Positions 63,870 to 64,000 of a stretch of DNA of 64,000 bases are shown piece by piece (within the stretch, counting starts at the first letter, position 1; each line of letters opens with the position of its first letter). The stretch is from Roseovarius gaetbuli (GTDB lineage: Bacteria; Pseudomonadota; Alphaproteobacteria; Rhodobacterales; Rhodobacteraceae), in NCBI RefSeq assembly GCF_900172365.1, contig NZ_FWFJ01000008.1, positions 55,487 to 119,486 of the forward strand, given 5' to 3'. Below the pieces are notes generated by a model, which saw nothing but the letters and a program-made list of their open reading frames with translations, was not told the origin of the DNA and did no database searches. Position numbers and translations under genes: made by a program.

Positions 63870-64000
63870 CTGGTGTTTGATCCGATGGTTTGATGGTGCG
63901 ATCCTTTCTCAGGAATGGAAGGAAGCATTATGGGCCAAGTTCGTCACGGGAGCGCCACGACCACGCACGCTGTCAGAGCAGCTATACAGCGATCGCAAGC
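63870..64000 (+). mobile_element. Left part of an IS481-type insertion sequence (truncated by window end)
   Basis: A reading frame starting at 63930 matches the N-terminus of IS481 family transposases (recollection of the family's beginning MGQVLHGSA-TTTHAVRAAIQ type). The region 63870-63929 is its probable left end. Terminal inverted repeats and target duplication cannot be checked because the element continues beyond the window. Confidence 0.6.
63930..64000 (+). CDS. IS481 family transposase, N-terminal fragment
   Basis: Only the first 23 codons are in the window, starting MGQVRHGSATTTHAVRAAIQ, a very typical beginning of IS481 transposases, where helix-turn-helix DNA binding precedes the DDE catalytic core. 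A GGAAGGAAG ribosome site lies six bases before the ATG. The rest, including the catalytic residues, lies past position 64000, so intactness is unknown. Confidence 0.7.
   Translation, partial: MGQVRHGSATTTHAVRAAIQRSQ

Overview
The window is a compact, GC-rich, almost fully coding stretch of an alphaproteobacterial chromosome. The gene set points to a Rhodobacterales (roseobacter-type) organism: a plant-type glutamate-cysteine ligase, an F1-only atpHAGDC operon without F0 genes, an RpoH2-like heat-shock sigma factor, and UPF0262, DUF2125, YcgN-type and Hint proteins. The assignment rests on gene content and protein style; no rRNA or tRNA gene was seen.

Layout. 0-9.5 kb: a CobB sirtuin diverges from a small phosphatase, followed by an HpsN-like dehydrogenase of the HisD family, an Asp/Glu racemase, a large BON/OmpA envelope protein with a small coiled-coil partner, ubiA, rsmE and gshA. 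9.7-13.7 kb: a minus-strand pyrimidine/lipid cluster holds pyrB, two small membrane-protein genes, a 33-residue membrane peptide, a dihydroorotase homologue lacking most metal ligands, and plsY, whose end lies inside a MITE-like element. 13.8-23.9 kb: plus-strand genes for a family-4-like UDG, a phosphoesterase, a LysE exporter, moaB, an RND efflux pair, ribF, a YcgN-type protein and threonine aldolase. 23.9-26.8 kb: a hydrolase and a DsbA-like isomerase, prs, and a small H-type lectin. 27-31.9 kb: atpHAGDC.

32.3-41.2 kb: a methyltransferase diverges from gloB; then come clpA, an M23 peptidase, and, convergent to it, a two-gene MotA/ExbB-like plus MotB/OmpA-like unit with a very long coiled coil. 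This unit is the most intriguing system here. 41.2-50.1 kb: DUF2125, the hisC-tyrA-extensin operon, rpsD, a Hint protein, an LpxR-like outer-membrane protein and a translationally coupled UPF0262/phosphatase/SnoaL/GNAT cluster. 50.3-55.0 kb: a capsule-export cassette (kpsT, kpsE-like, kdsA, phosphohexomutase). 55.1-64 kb: a Dcp-type peptidase, a membrane-anchored MoeB, dut, coaBC, ChaN-like protein plus rpoH, cobU plus a histidine phosphatase, a GST with a cysteine-rich tail, and the first codons of an IS481-type transposase cut by the window end.

Many neighbouring genes overlap by ATGA or TGATG, so translational coupling is the rule. Intergenic DNA is sparse but repeat-rich. An eight-copy element (family A) lies in one orientation whatever the direction of the flanking genes. 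A four-copy element with an AAAACCGG-CCCACTTTT core (family B) abuts TAG stop codons in three copies. A GTGGGT-GAA-ACCCAC hairpin (family C) occurs twice.
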